In this document: positions 1-13,022 of the stretch, in pieces
Layout of the letters: every line of letters starts with the position of its first letter
Position numbering within the stretch: the stretch's first letter is position 1
Source: Helopsaltes ochotensis
Lineage: Eukaryota > Chordata > Aves > Passeriformes > Locustellidae
Reading direction: 5' to 3'
Length of the DNA: 64,000 nt
Assembly (NCBI GenBank): GCA_013400155.1
Contig: VXBM01001079.1
Coordinates: forward strand, 45,727-109,726
Notes under the pieces: model-generated
The model's database searches: none
Told to the model about the DNA's origin: nothing
Seen by the model: only the letters and a program-made list of their open reading frames with translations
Position numbers and translations under genes: made by a program

Positions 1-89
1 AGAGGAGAGGAGAGGAGAGGAGAGGAGAGGAGAGGAGAGGAGAGGAGAGGAGAGGAGAGGAGAGGAGAGGAGAGGAGAGGAGAGGAGAG
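1..89. repeat. (AGAGG)n pentanucleotide array
   Basis: Pure purine 5-bp tandem repeat on the plus strand, uninterrupted from the first base of the window until it degrades at about base 89. The window edge cuts it, so its true length is unknown. Homopurine/homopyrimidine tracts of this sort can form triplex DNA and often vary in length between individuals. Confidence 0.97.
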
Positions 90-3052
90 ATGTCTCAATG
101 TTTAGTTACAAAAAGAAACTAAGAGTAGAGAAAAATCAACTACTTGAATAGTTCTACTTGGGTTTTGACTGACTGACACAGATGTTTTCTGAAGAGGTTT
201 TGATTGACTGACTTACACATAGATGTTTTCTGAAGAAAAAAATATTATTATAGTGGGTTGTGTAAATTGTCTTTTACCTTAACATCATTGCTGTAATTAG
301 AATACATGGTTAATTTTCTGTGAATTTTCATGTCAAAAAAATGTGCTGTTTAAAGATATCTTGAGACCACCAAGTTTATGTTCACTGCTTGGTAGGTTTC
401 CAAAGGGGCACAGTTTTCTATCCTAGTAGTCCATGCCAGGGGGTTTGTTCACTGTGACAGGGCACAGTGTTTCTAAGCTCACTGGATCTGGGAGGGAGCT
501 AACCGATGTACAGGGGAAGGAAGTCAAGGGTTCTTCATGGAGCAGATACATTGAACAAATTGCCAAATGGGTATAGGGTAAATCTAGGGACCACAGAAGG
601 GCTAAAAAATCAGAGTCTGAGAGGCTCATGTGAGAAGCAGCTGTTTCATTTCATGCAAGGTGATAGGAGAAGAGAGCAGGGAAGCAGGGAATGCTGATGC
701 AGAATGAAATTGGTCTGTCACTTTCAAAGCATGTCAAACAGGATATTGAAGAGAAAATCAGTTTCACCAAGAGCAGTAGAGCCTGGGGAGCCCATTACTG
801 CCTGGGACCTTTCAGTTCTGGTGAGATTATGCAAGATTTTATTAGCCCTTCCATCCATGAGGAACCATAACTTTGGAGTTTTCATCTTATGGGAACTGAT
901 GTGAGCTCCCCTTTATCTTTCATGAACTAGACATTGCATGTTTTAGCCAGCTATAATTATGATTTTTTGCTCTATGGCTATGATACCTTTGATATATATT
1001 TTGTTTATCTTCCCCAAAAATCTTTCCTACAGAGACAGGAAAAAAAAATATTTTCCAGTAATTACTGCTGTTCAGTGACAAAGAAAACAGAGTTACAATG
1101 CAGTGGTGAGAAAAATCCATGTGAATTTTATCATTACAGATTAATTATTGTTTAACCTTGATTAATTGCATAGATGCATTTCATGTAGAACACTGATTCC
1201 CATATACACATGTAGAAAAACTAAACTTTTGCTTCTGTATTCTGTGATAATTTTCTAAATATCCTATCTTCCAGGTCTGATGTACATACAACTAATACTG
1301 CCCTTCCTTCTGCTTTTCAGCTGTGCTGTTATTCTTCTAAACATTTGTTTCAGTACTGCTACCTCCAGCACTTGCCTAACTTGGTGATGAATGGATGAGC
1401 ACAGCGGAAATATGACAAGCACAGAATTACTAATATGCCCTTTTACAAAGCTAGTGGAAGTTGAATCATGATTTACAAATACTTAGTGACACCAAAATTA
1501 ATTTTATTTTTAGGATGAGTTTTCTTTATCCAAAACATTGACTGCCTTAGACTTTAATGGAAAGTATCTCCTTCTTTGGTTTTCCTGTGTGAAAATTATG
1601 TATCTTTTTTGTAATTCTTCATCAATGGGAAAGTAAGAATATTCACTGTTTTCTGTCTTAAAGAAATATGTGCAATCGTTTCCATTTGATATTTGCTTAT
1701 GTTCAGTGTACTTTTTATTCACAGCCCATAATATGTAATGGGGTGCTAGGCACTATCAGGGCATGCTTTTCACTCTTATTTTAGGCTTATCATCATTTTG
1801 TGGTATGCTTTGATGTTCCCTAGCCAAAGCATTCTCTATGCAAGTTGCATTCAAATTCTTACAAAATCAGTCAGTAAATTACACAAAGAGATTTCATATT
1901 AACTGTTACAAAAGTTTATAGAAAGTATTGGTTAAAGAAAAATAAGCAAGTCTCACTTTGTCTACTTATCTCAAAATGACATACTCAAAATGTTCACCAT
2001 TTTCTAGATGACTCATCACTGTCCAGCTAAACATATTAACCGGAGTTTGATATACCTCATATCTCACATTCAAAAGAACAAGATGTAAATCAGCTTTTGT
2101 ATCCCATTACATCCTTACCATAACTCTGCTTCCTTGGGGTTTAACATATTTAAATTTTTTTTCTTCCCTATCAGCATTATCAGCTTTTAACTTATTTGCT
2201 GTTCCTTGTGCTTATCCTGTTTATTTTTCTATCACCTTCATGACTTGCACCTGCAAGTACATATCCCTTTGCTCACTCAGGTGCTGAAGTAAAATGTCTC
2301 TCCTGTGTCATCACTGTGCTGCAGGATAGAGAAATGGGAAACCTTGCTGATAACTTGTTTTGGAAAATGAAGATGTTGAAGTAGTTATAGCTGTAAAAGA
2401 GGGCATCTTAGTATAATATGGGCTGTGGTGTGCAACTAGAAGAGAATTAAATCTTTGCTGTGATCCCAATTTGTGGGAAAATAAATTTTACTGCTTTTGA
2501 TAACAGTAACCAACTTATGCATAGCACTTTATGTAATTAACATAAATACAGCAAGAATCAAAACATCTATAAACAGATTATGTGGGACAGTAGGTCATAT
2601 TGTTCACAGTATGTGTTTGACCTGGTAATTGATAGATATTCCAAATTAATTTACCATTAGTCATTCTATTCAATTATCCTAATAGTTTATTCAATAACAA
2701 TTGTGGAACTTTTATGAAAAATAAGACAATTCAATTTGAAGTAAAAAACATTTCACAAATAAATTAATGGTTTGATTTTCCAGAGTGGCTGTATCAGTGA
2801 AATAAGAGATTATTTCTGTATTTTAAAAAAAGTTCATTTTTACTCAGAAATTTACTTGAGGAATAAATTGATGTATCCAGACTGCTTCAAATACAACTTT
2901 TTTAGTTTGAATTTTACCACAATAAACTTAACATTGCAACTTGGAAAAACAGAAACCCTTGAATTGTAATTCTGAGACCATTCCATCTCCTTTTTGAAAA
3001 ATCATTTTGTGTATTTGGTGCAAGAAAAGAGGGTATACAAATGCATTGGGTT
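90..3052. other. AT-rich non-coding DNA, no gene seen
   Basis: No frame longer than about 73 codons occurs here and none resembles a known family. Codon use looks random and stops are frequent in all frames. The only internal structure I see is a short imperfect tandem duplication at 161-236, listed separately. No transposon end, tRNA or hairpin gene was recognised. Confidence 0.6.
161..236. repeat. Imperfect two-copy tandem duplication
   Basis: Copy one (161-195) and copy two (196-236) both begin GGTTTTGA, continue with a TTGACTGACT-like core and end GATGTTTTCTGAAGA. Copy two carries about 6 extra bases before the shared GATGTTTTCTGAAGA. A small local slippage or duplication product with no coding content. 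Confidence 0.8.
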
Positions 3053-5061
3053 TGTGTGAGAAGGTTTTGGTAGTGGAGTTCTACGAACATGTCTTCTTTG
3101 AGAAGCTGCCAGAAGCTTCACCTATGTGCAAGGGAATCAATGAAAGATGACTGATGGATTCAGCATTAGACAAGGCTGAGCTCATCAGGAATGCTGGTAG
3201 AACCTCTGGGATAATATAGTGAATAAGGAGAACAACTTAGTGTACAGAAGAAAATATCAGCCGGAGAAGAGAAGAGTGAAAATATATGAGAAATAACTCT
3301 GAAGACACAAGGTTAGTGGAGAAGGAGGGGCAGGAGGTACTCCAGGTGCTGGAGCTGAGAGGTTCCCCTGCAGCCTGTGGTGCAGCCCATGGTGAGGCAG
3401 CTGCTCCCCTGCAACCCATGCGGATCCATGCAGGAACAGAGATCCACCTGGAGCCTGTGGAGGAGCGGATGGAAGCCTGAAGGACATTGTGGCACTCTGG
3501 GAAGTCAGTGCTGGAGCAGGCTCCTCACAGCATCTGTGGCCATAGGGAGAGGATCCCACACTGGAGGGGGCTTGCTGGTATGACCTGTGCACCCCAGGGG
3601 ACTCATACAGCAGCAGTCTGTGCCTGAAAGACTACAGCCCATGGAAGGGACCCAGGCTGGAGCAGTTCACAAGGAACTGCAGCCTGTGGGAAGGACTCAC
3701 GTTGGACAAGCTGATAGAATCAGAGAATCATTAAGGTTGGAAAAGACCTCCAAGATCAAGTTCAACCATTGCCCAAACACCATTATGCCAACTAAATCTT
3801 AGCACTCAGTTGCTTATTCAGCACTTCCATAGATTGTGACCCGACCAGTCCCCTGAGTAGCCTGTTCCAATGCTTGACAATCCTTTCAGTGAACAAACTT
3901 TGCTAATATCCAAGCTGAGCTTCCCTGGCACACCCTGAGGCTATGTCCTGTCACTAGTTGTCTGGCAATAGAGGCCGATCCCCACCCTGCTTGCTTTCAG
4001 GCAGTTGCAGAGGGTGATAAAGTTTCCCCTGAGCCTCCATTTCTCCAGGCAAAATACCCCCGGCTCCCTCAGCCACTCCCCATATGACTTTCACTCCTGC
4101 GTGACCTGTTTTGCCCTTCTCTGGACACACTCCAGCACCTCAATGTTTGCCTTGTCCTGAGGGGACCAGAACTGAACAGAGAATTCAAGGCACAACCTCA
4201 CCAGTGCCAGGTACAGGGGGATCATCACTTCCCTGGGATGCTGGCCACACTGTTGCTGATACAGGCTGGGATGCTGTTGACCTTTTTGGCCACTTGAGCA
4301 CATGGTGGCTCATGTTTGTCAAGCAGCATCCTTAAATCCTTTTCTGCTGAGACACTTTCCATCACTCTTCCCCAAGCCTCTAACACTACATGAGGTTGTT
4401 GCGACCCAAGTGCAGGACTTGACATTTTGCCTTATTGAAACTCACACAATTGACCTCGACCCATGGATCCAGCCAGCCCAGATCCCTCTGTAAGGCCCTC
4501 CTACTCTCCAGCAGACCAACACTCCTGCCTAGCCTAATTCTGGCTGTGACCTGTCTGAGGGAACCCTCAATCTCCTTGTCCAAATCATTGATAAAGATCC
4601 TAAACAGGACTGGCAACAATACTGAGCTTTGGGGAGCCACACTCCACACTGGAGCAGGGGAGTAGGATGAGGAGGAAGCAGTGGCAGACATGAATGATAA
4701 ACTGACCAGAACCCTCATTCTTCATTTCCCAATCACCTGTACCACTGGAGGGGAGGAAGTAGAGAAATTGGGAGTCAAGCTGAGTCGGGAATAAAAGGGA
4801 AGGGTAGGGGAAAGGTGTTTTTAAGATCTGTTTTCAAGATTTTAAGATTTAAGGTTTTATTTCTCATTATCCTACTCTGCTTTGATAGCTATGGTAATAA
4901 ATTAAATTCTTTTATCCTGGGTCAAGTCTTTTTAGCCCATGACTGTAATGTCAGCCCACAATTCTTTTGTTGTATTTCTCTCCTCTGGCAAGCTGAGGAT
5001 GGAAAAGTGATAGAGCAGTGTTGGTGGGTACCTGGCCTACAGCCAAGGTCAAACCACTACA
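3053..5061 (+). mobile_element. Avian LTR-like repeat, split by a CR1 insertion
   Basis: The two halves, 3053-3711 and 4643-5061, together resemble a roughly 1.1-kb avian LTR repeat that I recognise (probably ERVL-related, family name uncertain). It starts TGTGTGAGAAGG, has a TATA-like stretch near 3211 and a run of imperfect units of about 55 bp with the theme CTGCAGCC...GGAAGGAC...CTGGAGCAG between 3360 and 3710. It then has a T-rich segment with an AATAAA signal near 4896 and a 3' end like CAAACCACTACA. The reading resumes after the CR1 with CCACACTGGAGCAGGGG, which shows one original element was interrupted. No internal retroviral genes are present, so it is most likely a solo LTR. I found no clear target duplication, which fits an old copy. 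Class assignment is from memory of the sequence type. Confidence 0.7.
3712..4642 (-). mobile_element. CR1 LINE, 5'-truncated, nested inside an LTR
   Basis: Minus-strand CR1 non-LTR retrotransposon. Its 3' end is at about 3712, where the reverse complement shows the octamer-like end GATTCTCTGATTCTATCA. The region just inside reads AAGGTTGGAAAAGACCTCC, a typical CR1 3' UTR. Going up to 4642, broken minus-strand frames match the C-terminal half of the CR1 reverse transcriptase. One piece carries the LFRIFINDLD and SFNKAKCQVLHLG motifs (about 4390-4640). Another has SAEKDL and AQVAKK (about 4225-4360), and a third has PLYLALVR and [12 protein letters not shown] (about 4110-4240). The frames are disrupted, and the catalytic F/YADD position is no longer recognisable. 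Only the last 0.93 kb of a normal element of several kb remains, as expected from incomplete reverse transcription. It cannot encode active enzyme. Confidence 0.93.
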
Positions 5062-6236
5062 AAAGCATAGAAAAAAAGTCCTTTATAATGTATTAATATT
5101 ATGTATTAAATTAAATTTATAAGCTGGTTTAAGTGGCTCAGTTTTGGGCCATTCTGTAAGACCAGACACAAGCAATGCTTTTTAAATAACTTTCCTCCTT
5201 TGATGTTATCCTCTATATTTCAACTTTTATGCTTATTTTTTACATTTCTCACCTCCCTCCCACATGCCAAATGGAGCAAAAAGTATCCTTAAGGTATATC
5301 AGAAACCACAAAAACATATTCAGTCTTGTAGTAATTTGAAAAAAATCTTTACACGGTTCCAACAGAGCAGTTCTCAAGCCAAAGTTTGAATAGTATGGAT
5401 TTAATTTACCTGATGAAATATACCGGGGTCATATTATTTTTACTGAAATAATTGTGCAATGCTTAATTCCACTGCCTCTCTTACATATCCTTTTTGCTTC
5501 ATTTATAAAAGCTGTTGGTATAGAGTCTTCTAATGTCTATTTATTCATAATTCACTGATTTTGACCCCTCCCTTCTAGTTTTAACCTAAAAGTCTAATTT
5601 TAAAATTTACTCAAACCATTTGTGCCATTTTTAACCATAAGGAGCCCTGCTAAGGTGGTTGGTTTAACTGACTCATTGTCAGTTAAAATAAACATGTAAT
5701 TAGAGCAAAGGTATTATTTTGAGGCTCTGACTGGTTTGGGGTTATCTCATGAAATCTTGATTTTACACTCAGTGAAAAAAATCAAAGGGAAGAACTTTCG
5801 TATTTCATAGGGCAGGTAACACTTGGTCTGGATACTGTCACAGTGGAGTGACAGCTCTTGCCCTGCAGCTGCCAGGATCTAATTACGCCTAGGCTCAAAA
5901 AATGGAATTGTGCAGCTGTGTGGAATTAGGAAGACTCAAATTGTACCCCACATACACAGGCTTAAGGGGGTATCAAGGGTTGATTATTGTAATTTTCTAA
6001 TGGTATTGGAGCAGGGAGAAGGTTAGGAGTGGGTGTCTGAATGCAGTTATTTAAACTGACTTCAGAAGTGAAAAATCATAATGTGCCTAAACTGTCATGG
6101 TAGGAATTGAACAGATCCAGGTTAGACTGGAGGCCAAAGGAACTTGCAGTGAGTGTTCCCAAGTCATGTTCCTAAAAGGAAGTATTTTGTACAGTGACAT
6201 TGTAATGGAGAGTATATGGAGCATGCAGTGGGAAGG
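5062..6236. other. AT-rich non-coding DNA, no gene seen
   Basis: Unique-looking sequence between two LTR-like elements. No recognisable repeat, RNA gene or exon. Runs of T and A are short and there is no conserved-looking block. It may be anciently degraded repeat DNA. Confidence 0.5.
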
Positions 6237-6837
6237 TGTCGGAACCCAGGACATCCCTCTGGCTGCCCTGGGTGATCCGAGACCCTGGCAGGGGGATTGG
6301 AGACGCTGGCACAGAGCCCCAAATGATAGTGCCTTCAATCTCAGTCCATGAGAGAAATTACCAACCTCGCATGAAGATTTACAAGGCACTAGAATTTGAT
6401 ATGAATAGTAGTTTGTCACAGGGTGTAAATGTAGAATTTGGAATTTTAGAATGGGGGCTTGAAGGAGCAAGATGGAGGAATCTGGGTGTGTCCGTCTCCT
6501 CCTTGTTCTTCTTGTCCACTATCTTCTGCTGTGGTGGTAGCACAAAGGGATTGGGTCAGAATAGAAGTGACCTGTCTAACATAAGTAGTAGGTATTGGTG
6601 ATTAATTGTAAATAAAGAATACCTAGTAGGTAATATAAAGAGCTGAGACCACCCTGGGAGCTGAGAGTCGGCTCTTGCCCTGCGCTAAAGCAAGAACCTT
6701 GGCAAGGCACAGAAAAAATGTATAGATAAGAAATAATAAGCAACTTTGAGAAACCTGAGCTGATGACTCTCGACCTCTTCTGCTTCTGGCACAGGGACTG
6801 CAAGGAAAAGACTCTTAACCAACACATCTCGGGGACA
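6237..6837 (+). mobile_element. Solo LTR of an avian endogenous retrovirus
   Basis: The element starts TGTCGGAACCCAGG and ends near CTCGGGGACA, giving inverted TGTC/GACA termini. About 600 bp long, it reads like the U3-R-U5 of a songbird ERV LTR. A purine-rich U3 (AGAATGGGGGCTTG, AAGATGGAGGAATC) is followed by a TATAAAG box at 6634-6640. A probable R region begins near GGGAGCTGAGAGTCGG, followed by an AATAATAAG polyadenylation-like signal at 6732 and a U5 containing GGGACTGCAAGGAAAAG. No retroviral internal sequence follows. I could not find a convincing target duplication next to these ends (GGAAGG on the left, CTAAAC on the right), so the 3' border could be off by a few bases. The subfamily name is not assigned. 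Confidence 0.75.
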
Positions 6838-9800
6838 CTAAACAGAGAGGAAGGCAAGGATCAGAGTTAGAGTCCCTGCTTTACAGAGGCATCACTGAGC
6901 TGCAGGATGTAGTGAGATTCCTTATTTTTCATTTTCTCCCAGGCCTTCCCACACTGCACAGGTTGAAACAGAGAAATGATGAAGCCTTTCATACTTTTGG
7001 TTTCAATTGGGTAAGCAGAGCACGCGTTTCTTTAAAACTGAAATCATGGATATAAGCTCCAGAGGTTAAGGGTTTTTTTCTCATTTGTTGGATCAATAAA
7101 TGTATGCTAACCAGCAGGAGGCAAAAGATCACCTCCTTTTAGAAGGACTCATCAGCCTGGATGTCACTGTGTATCAATGTTGCTGTATGCTTTGAGATTG
7201 AAACTGCTGTCATGTCTAATCAGCTTGAAATGAAGGTTTACATCAAGATACTTGCATGTCCTAATGCTAAACAGAAGAGATTGAATCCAGACAGTCATTT
7301 CTTGCCTAAAAAGAGGGAAAAAAGGATATCCTTTGCTTTCCTTGAAGTAAAGTTATGCAAGTATATTGTATGAGATCTTTTTGGTGTATAATTTCTTACA
7401 CTTAGAAAAAAAAATTGCTCTATAATCCAGGTGGACTTCCAGGTAGAAGCTATAATTTTTATGTTTAAACTTCATTAATTTTGCACTGTATCGTAATTTT
7501 TAAAAAGCTGGCTCCGAGGTGACTTGTTTCTTTCAGTTTTCTTTCCTCTATAGTTTAATGTCACAATTTTCTCGATAAGAAAGCATTGCCATGTAAATTA
7601 TTTTAATAGCCCCCCACTACTTGGTTAAATTTTAATTTGTAAGGGGTTTATGAATTTAGACACCATAAAATATGGGAGCAAATGGCCTTTACAGTTTCTG
7701 GATTGGTTACAAATATTTTGTTATCTGAAAGGTTTTTTACTCTTTTGCCAGGAAGCTTTTCCTCTCTGCTTATCTTTATTTAAGGGTTAACACCAAAACC
7801 CAGAGAGGTTAATCCTTTCTAAAAATAGATTCCTGCTCTCAGCTTTTTATTCCCAGGAATGTTCCCAGGAAGACTACGTGTTTCCAGGAAGAAAGCACAG
7901 GAGAACTCTAAGTTTGTTACTGCAAAAGCATTGTCAATGTGACTGACTCTTGCCCAGTTTCTGCAGTCAGGTTATTTCATGCAATGAAGGCTGTTTTGTT
8001 CTTTAAACGACGTCAGACACAAACAGAACTGTCAAACGAGCTATTGCATAAATCAGTGCTTTGAACTTCCTTCTCTTATTGTTCCCTAACAATGCAACAG
8101 TAGCTGAGACCAGATGCTCAAGGAGACAATTGACAAAGAAGAGCTCATACGTTATTTCAGACTTGATTAGTTAACATTTATCTTCTTGCTAAAATCCTTT
8201 GGGCTTTATCTGTTTATAAATAATTGAAGAAAAAGGAATTGACTGAAAGAATGAAGCTTTGGCAGGTGGTTTGGTTTAAAACCGTAACTACTGCCAATAT
8301 TTGCTTCATATTGCTCAGTTAAGATTAATTTGCTTTTCTTGAGGCCATTTACATTACAGGTTTAATTCTGATGTTAATGTTCTCTCAAAACTTGTTTTTA
8401 ATTTGCAGAAATGACCCTGTTTGTTATTCAAAGTCAGGATGCTTCTTTATTATTATGATTATGGTTATCTCACTATCAAATTTCATCCAGGTAAAGATGT
8501 CAATTTCAAATCACAAAAAACTTTCCTCCAGTGTTTCAAATGCTCCATCTATTAAAAAGAATGTCTGGGTAACACTAAAAATATGGTGAAAAACTTGGCT
8601 AGCTCAAAGTTTCTGAATTACCGTGCAGTTCATCACACCTTAATTTACAAAAGAAATCATTACTCACCCTGACACCTAAGTAAGTTTGTAAGAAATCAGA
8701 TTGCATATTTGGTTAGAATAGTATACAAATAATCAATTATTTGGAATATATTTTATAGAGTAAAAAGATTCTGCCTAAAATTCCACACTTCATGAAAAAT
8801 TTGTTGAATTTACATAGCCATTTTACCTGAAGAACTCTCAGATACTAAGTTGTTTTTTAAAAAAAATGTTTCATTTTTCTTTATGATTTTCAATATTTTT
8901 CTTAGGATTGGGTTGCCAGGTCCAAATTTAGCCATCCTGAATATAGGATAATTCCCTGATTTGATGCCAAGAATTAACCTAACTAAAAGATGTTCATCAG
9001 AATCTAAATGAGACTTTGGTCTTCAAATTTAGAAATTTGTAAGTATTTAATAAATAGTCTAATGTCTTTTGTTGTTATCACTGTTTTCAATGATTGATCA
9101 ATGTGATGAGTGATCAGTAATACGAAGCAGTAGCAGTAATATGAATACTTGTAGTAACATTTTTGTAAAAGAAGAATTTTCTTTTTGAGCATGATATTTT
9201 TAAAAAGGGAGCTGCTGAGAAAGCAGTTCTGTGCAGTCAATTACAGTTTTTGCAAGCAGAAGTGTCATAATTCCTTTCTGCTATGAGTTATAATAGAAAT
9301 AACTTCCTTAAGATGTAATATCTGAGTGTAATCATGAGATTTTCAACATCAGTACCATTAGTGCACCTGGTTTTGTCAATTCAGCCTTTCCAACAATGGA
9401 AAACTGTGTGAATAGCATCTGGGAGATACAATCCAAGTGTTACTTGGAATTTTATTTACCTTAGTATTTCACATTGTCTATAGTAACATTTTTCTCTATT
9501 CATCTCCTCATAAAATAATATAATTTAAAATATTATATCTATTTATATGAATAAATGGGAGTGGGTTATTTATATAAAAAGTTGGGAGTTTTATACAGAG
9601 CAACCTTAGTTCAGGAGTTACATAGGACACTCCTAAAGCAACCAGAATTAGAGCAGAGGGTTTGACTGGAAGACAAAAGGAATAAAATTTAAACAATAAG
9701 CTGCCAAATCAGAAGGAGTCTGGATAGCAGAAAAGTATAAGAGCATAGGTTATGCACACCTAGGACTAAAGAATAACAACCAAGAAGTGTGAGGAAAGCA

Positions 9801-12656
9801 ACTTTAGGAAAAGGATATCAATTTTTAGTAAATGGCTGTAAATTTTCTTATATTCTTTCTAGACAGATGTTTATGTAAAATCACAGACTTAGATGTATAC
9901 TTCTGATTGTTTCCACATTCTGCTTTCCAAAGAGGTGGAAACAGAAAAAATATTTCTTTTTTCCTCTTATTTCTTAATCTATAGCCTCCCAGCAATTCAT
10001 CCTAATGTATTCAGAGAAGTTTCTGTGACAAACTATGTGCTAAATGACATATATCATTTCAGCCTTCAAGGCTTGGGAAAGATTTTGTTGTTTGTTCCTT
10101 TTGGTTTGGAGTTTTTTGTTAGCTGGTATGCTTTTTTTTTTTTTTAAATATGAACACTTTCTGCATCATGGACTCTTAACTATTTTAAACTGTCTCAGTG
10201 ACAATCATCAGGGGATGGCTGAGCAATTTCAAAGCCTAACTCTCCAGAAGTTTGGAAAAAAAAACATTCTTGCTTATATATTTTAATTTTAAATCCTTGG
10301 GTCCACTTAATTGTTTTCTTATCACAAATGAAAAGGCTTGTGTTCAGTAAAAGTCATCTGGCTTACATCTCTACATCAGGAAAAGTCTGTTTGAAATGTA
10401 ATATCAGGTTTCTGGGCTACTTGAGTTGCCTTAGGACAAAAAGGGTTCTGCAATCCAAACAATCTTTAAAAAGGCAGTGCTATACACATACTAAATAATG
10501 GATTACTTCAGATGTGACATCAGTATGACAAACTGTTATTTGGAGTGCTCTGAGGTGTGCCAAAGTTCCCATTGTTTACTGTTAGTTTTCATAATGTAAC
10601 ATATCTCTTCGCAGGATTAACATTTCTAAAGTCACAGTTCTAAAGCATCTTGTCAGGTAACGTGAACGGATGTGAGTCCTACAGAGGACAGTTCTCTTTT
10701 CTGAGAGCATTTCCAATACATTTGCATAAATATCCTTCTTCCTTCTAAATCAGTTCATCAGCTGCATTTAAGCCATCTCCCCACTATAAACGCAGTTATT
10801 TAATTACTGTTGTTGTCATTCCCTGCCATCCCCTCATTTAGTATTTAAATTCCTAGCTCTAAATGCAGTTGCTTCAATAATATCAGCAGGGCCAAAGCTA
10901 GATTAAAACAAAACAAAGGACCCTGCAAAATTCAAGTCGTTTTCTCCCAGATGCTGCAGTTTGTCTCCCACATTGTTAAAAATTGTCTCAGCTCATTGAG
11001 TGTAGCTGGAAATGTCTTGTTGAAGGCAAGATGCAGTTATGCAGAAACTGTATGCTCTGCTACATGGGACTGCACAGGTCATTCTGTATCCATGTGTATT
11101 CTTTCAGCAGCTGGGGAAAATGTGGAGGAATGGACTGTGCAAGGTACAGCCTAGGATGACAGAATGTTTAAAACAGAGATTGTTTTTAAAAGAAAGGAGA
11201 GGAAAAAATGAAGATCAAGTTTCAACCTGTGGGAGCCAGGAACTCCAAGTACCTCTCTTAAATAAAAGAGAGAGTCTGAAGCAATTGTTGTTCCATTGAT
11301 TGGAAACACAGCTAAGCCATACTGCTGGTATTGATTTCTTTAGGAAATACCACTCAAATCTGTCTATAAGTGGTATGATATCTTCTTTTCCACCCACTGT
11401 GGAACAGCTGGAGAGGTCTGCAAAGTTGCATAGCTTTCTCTGGAAGATCACAAAATTAATGAGCTCAATGTGTGTGTATTCATGTGTGCCTCAATGAGAT
11501 AACCACAAGAAACTTTATTCTAAAGGAGGCTAAGGGTCTAAGGACCATTTAAAATTCCAAAAGTCTTGAAGAGTATTAAAGGAATCTAAAAAAATTACCC
11601 TTCCCACTTGGCTCATAAACCTTTGACTTTTGAAATATTTCTAGCTAATAGGTTTCTTTAAAAGGGCTGGAAATCTTTTGTTCATCTGGTGATTCTGATG
11701 AGTTGAAAAATGCATGGCTTTATCATGCAGCTCATGTTCCAGGAAGATGCTTTTATCCAAAATAAAATAAAATGTATTTAAAATAAAATCAAATGTTTAA
11801 AGTCCCATCTCTCTGCTAGAATGTATGGCCACTGATCTGAAAAGCAACGGTACAAATAGATAGCTTTAAACAAATGTTAAAAATACAGATTATGACCTTA
11901 TTGGTAAGAAGTTTATCTTCAAACCAATAACACACTGAGTTTATACATCTGAACAAAAGCAAGCACTGACAGTTGGGCAACTCATGAGCACAGGGGAGAC
12001 AAGAAGGCTTTCAAACTCCTCCAGAGCTGTGATGCCTATGTGTATCAAGAAGCTTGCTGAGGAGAATATATTCTCCTGAACATATATACATAATCTCACT
12101 TTGATGGTATCAAGTATGCCTGTTTGGATTGCTTAAAATAAATGTCTGCCAACATTCTGTTTACAAATATCTCAAATCTAAGGAGGGTTTAAAGATGTGT
12201 GGGCATCAGTTTGTTCTGTAGTCTGAAATCAGAGCCAGAACCATGACTTAGGAAGCTTTTTTATGTAGCTGCAACTAATCACAGACAGATGCTTATGTCC
12301 TGCTGAAATCTATATTTATACCTCCCTTAAAGAGGACCTGTAAGAAAGCTGCCTCCCACTTACCTTCCATCTGCAGAACCATAATGCGGATACTGAAAGC
12401 TGTCTTCCATGAGACCCGATGACATTGCTTGTAGCCACGGCACATTAAAAATCAGTAATAACTTTGGCTATTCCTCTTTGGCTTGACATGATGGCAAAGT
12501 ATGTTGCTGTATTGATACTCATCAATTATTTGAGGGGAAAAAGACATAAATCCATATACTATGAAGACACCAGCTAAAATTTCACAAGCAGAATGAGTCT
12601 GGGTACTGGGAGAAGATCTGAAACAGAGACTTTCCAGCAGACTACTAAGTCCTGAG
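6838..12656. other. Long AT-rich non-coding stretch
   Basis: No exon, repeat family or RNA gene is recognised in about 5.8 kb. All frames are short. Two parts read less randomly and could be conserved regulatory DNA. The first, around 7780-8250, has a CGACGTCA CRE-like site at 8018-8025 and a perfect ATTGTT-CCCT-AACAAT palindrome at 8078-8093. The second, around 10480-11010, has a perfect POU octamer ATTTGCAT at 10720-10727. Both are judgement calls without alignment support. AAAAT-rich sequence occurs near 11760-11800. Confidence 0.5.
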
Positions 12657-12956
12657 AATTCAAACACTGCACAGAACCTATGTAGCAGATGGAGAAAATT
12701 ATTGCTTGCTTCTCATTACCCTGTATAGGAAGAGAGGAATTGCTACTAGACAACTACTGGAAGCCATCATTACTTTTATATTTTGGAAGAATAGCCACAC
12801 AATAGCAGCCAAAATAAATTAAAAAAAAATCTTCTTTATCAAACTGCCTAGACTGATAAAAGATGATTATAATTTTACTAGACTGCAGGCCACTGTGCTT
12901 ACTAAACCTCAGTGTTTGGCAATGCCATGAGTGAGGAATTCTAAATAAGAGGGAAG

Positions 12957-13022
12957 CCATACGAGGAGCAACTGAGGTCCCTTTGTTTATTCAGCCTAAA
13001 GAAGAGGAGACTTAGGGGACAG
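12957..13022 (+). mobile_element. Short CR1 fragment, plus strand (unit 1)
   Basis: The text from ACGAGGAGCAACTGAGG through TTCAGCCTAAAGAAGAGGAG to CTTAGGGGAC matches the CR1 segment just after the RT coding end, which usually reads like TTCAGCCTGGAGAAGAGGAG. It is only about 65 bp and stops where a CR1 3' end in the opposite orientation begins. An identical copy lies at 14646-14711. Confidence 0.65.
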
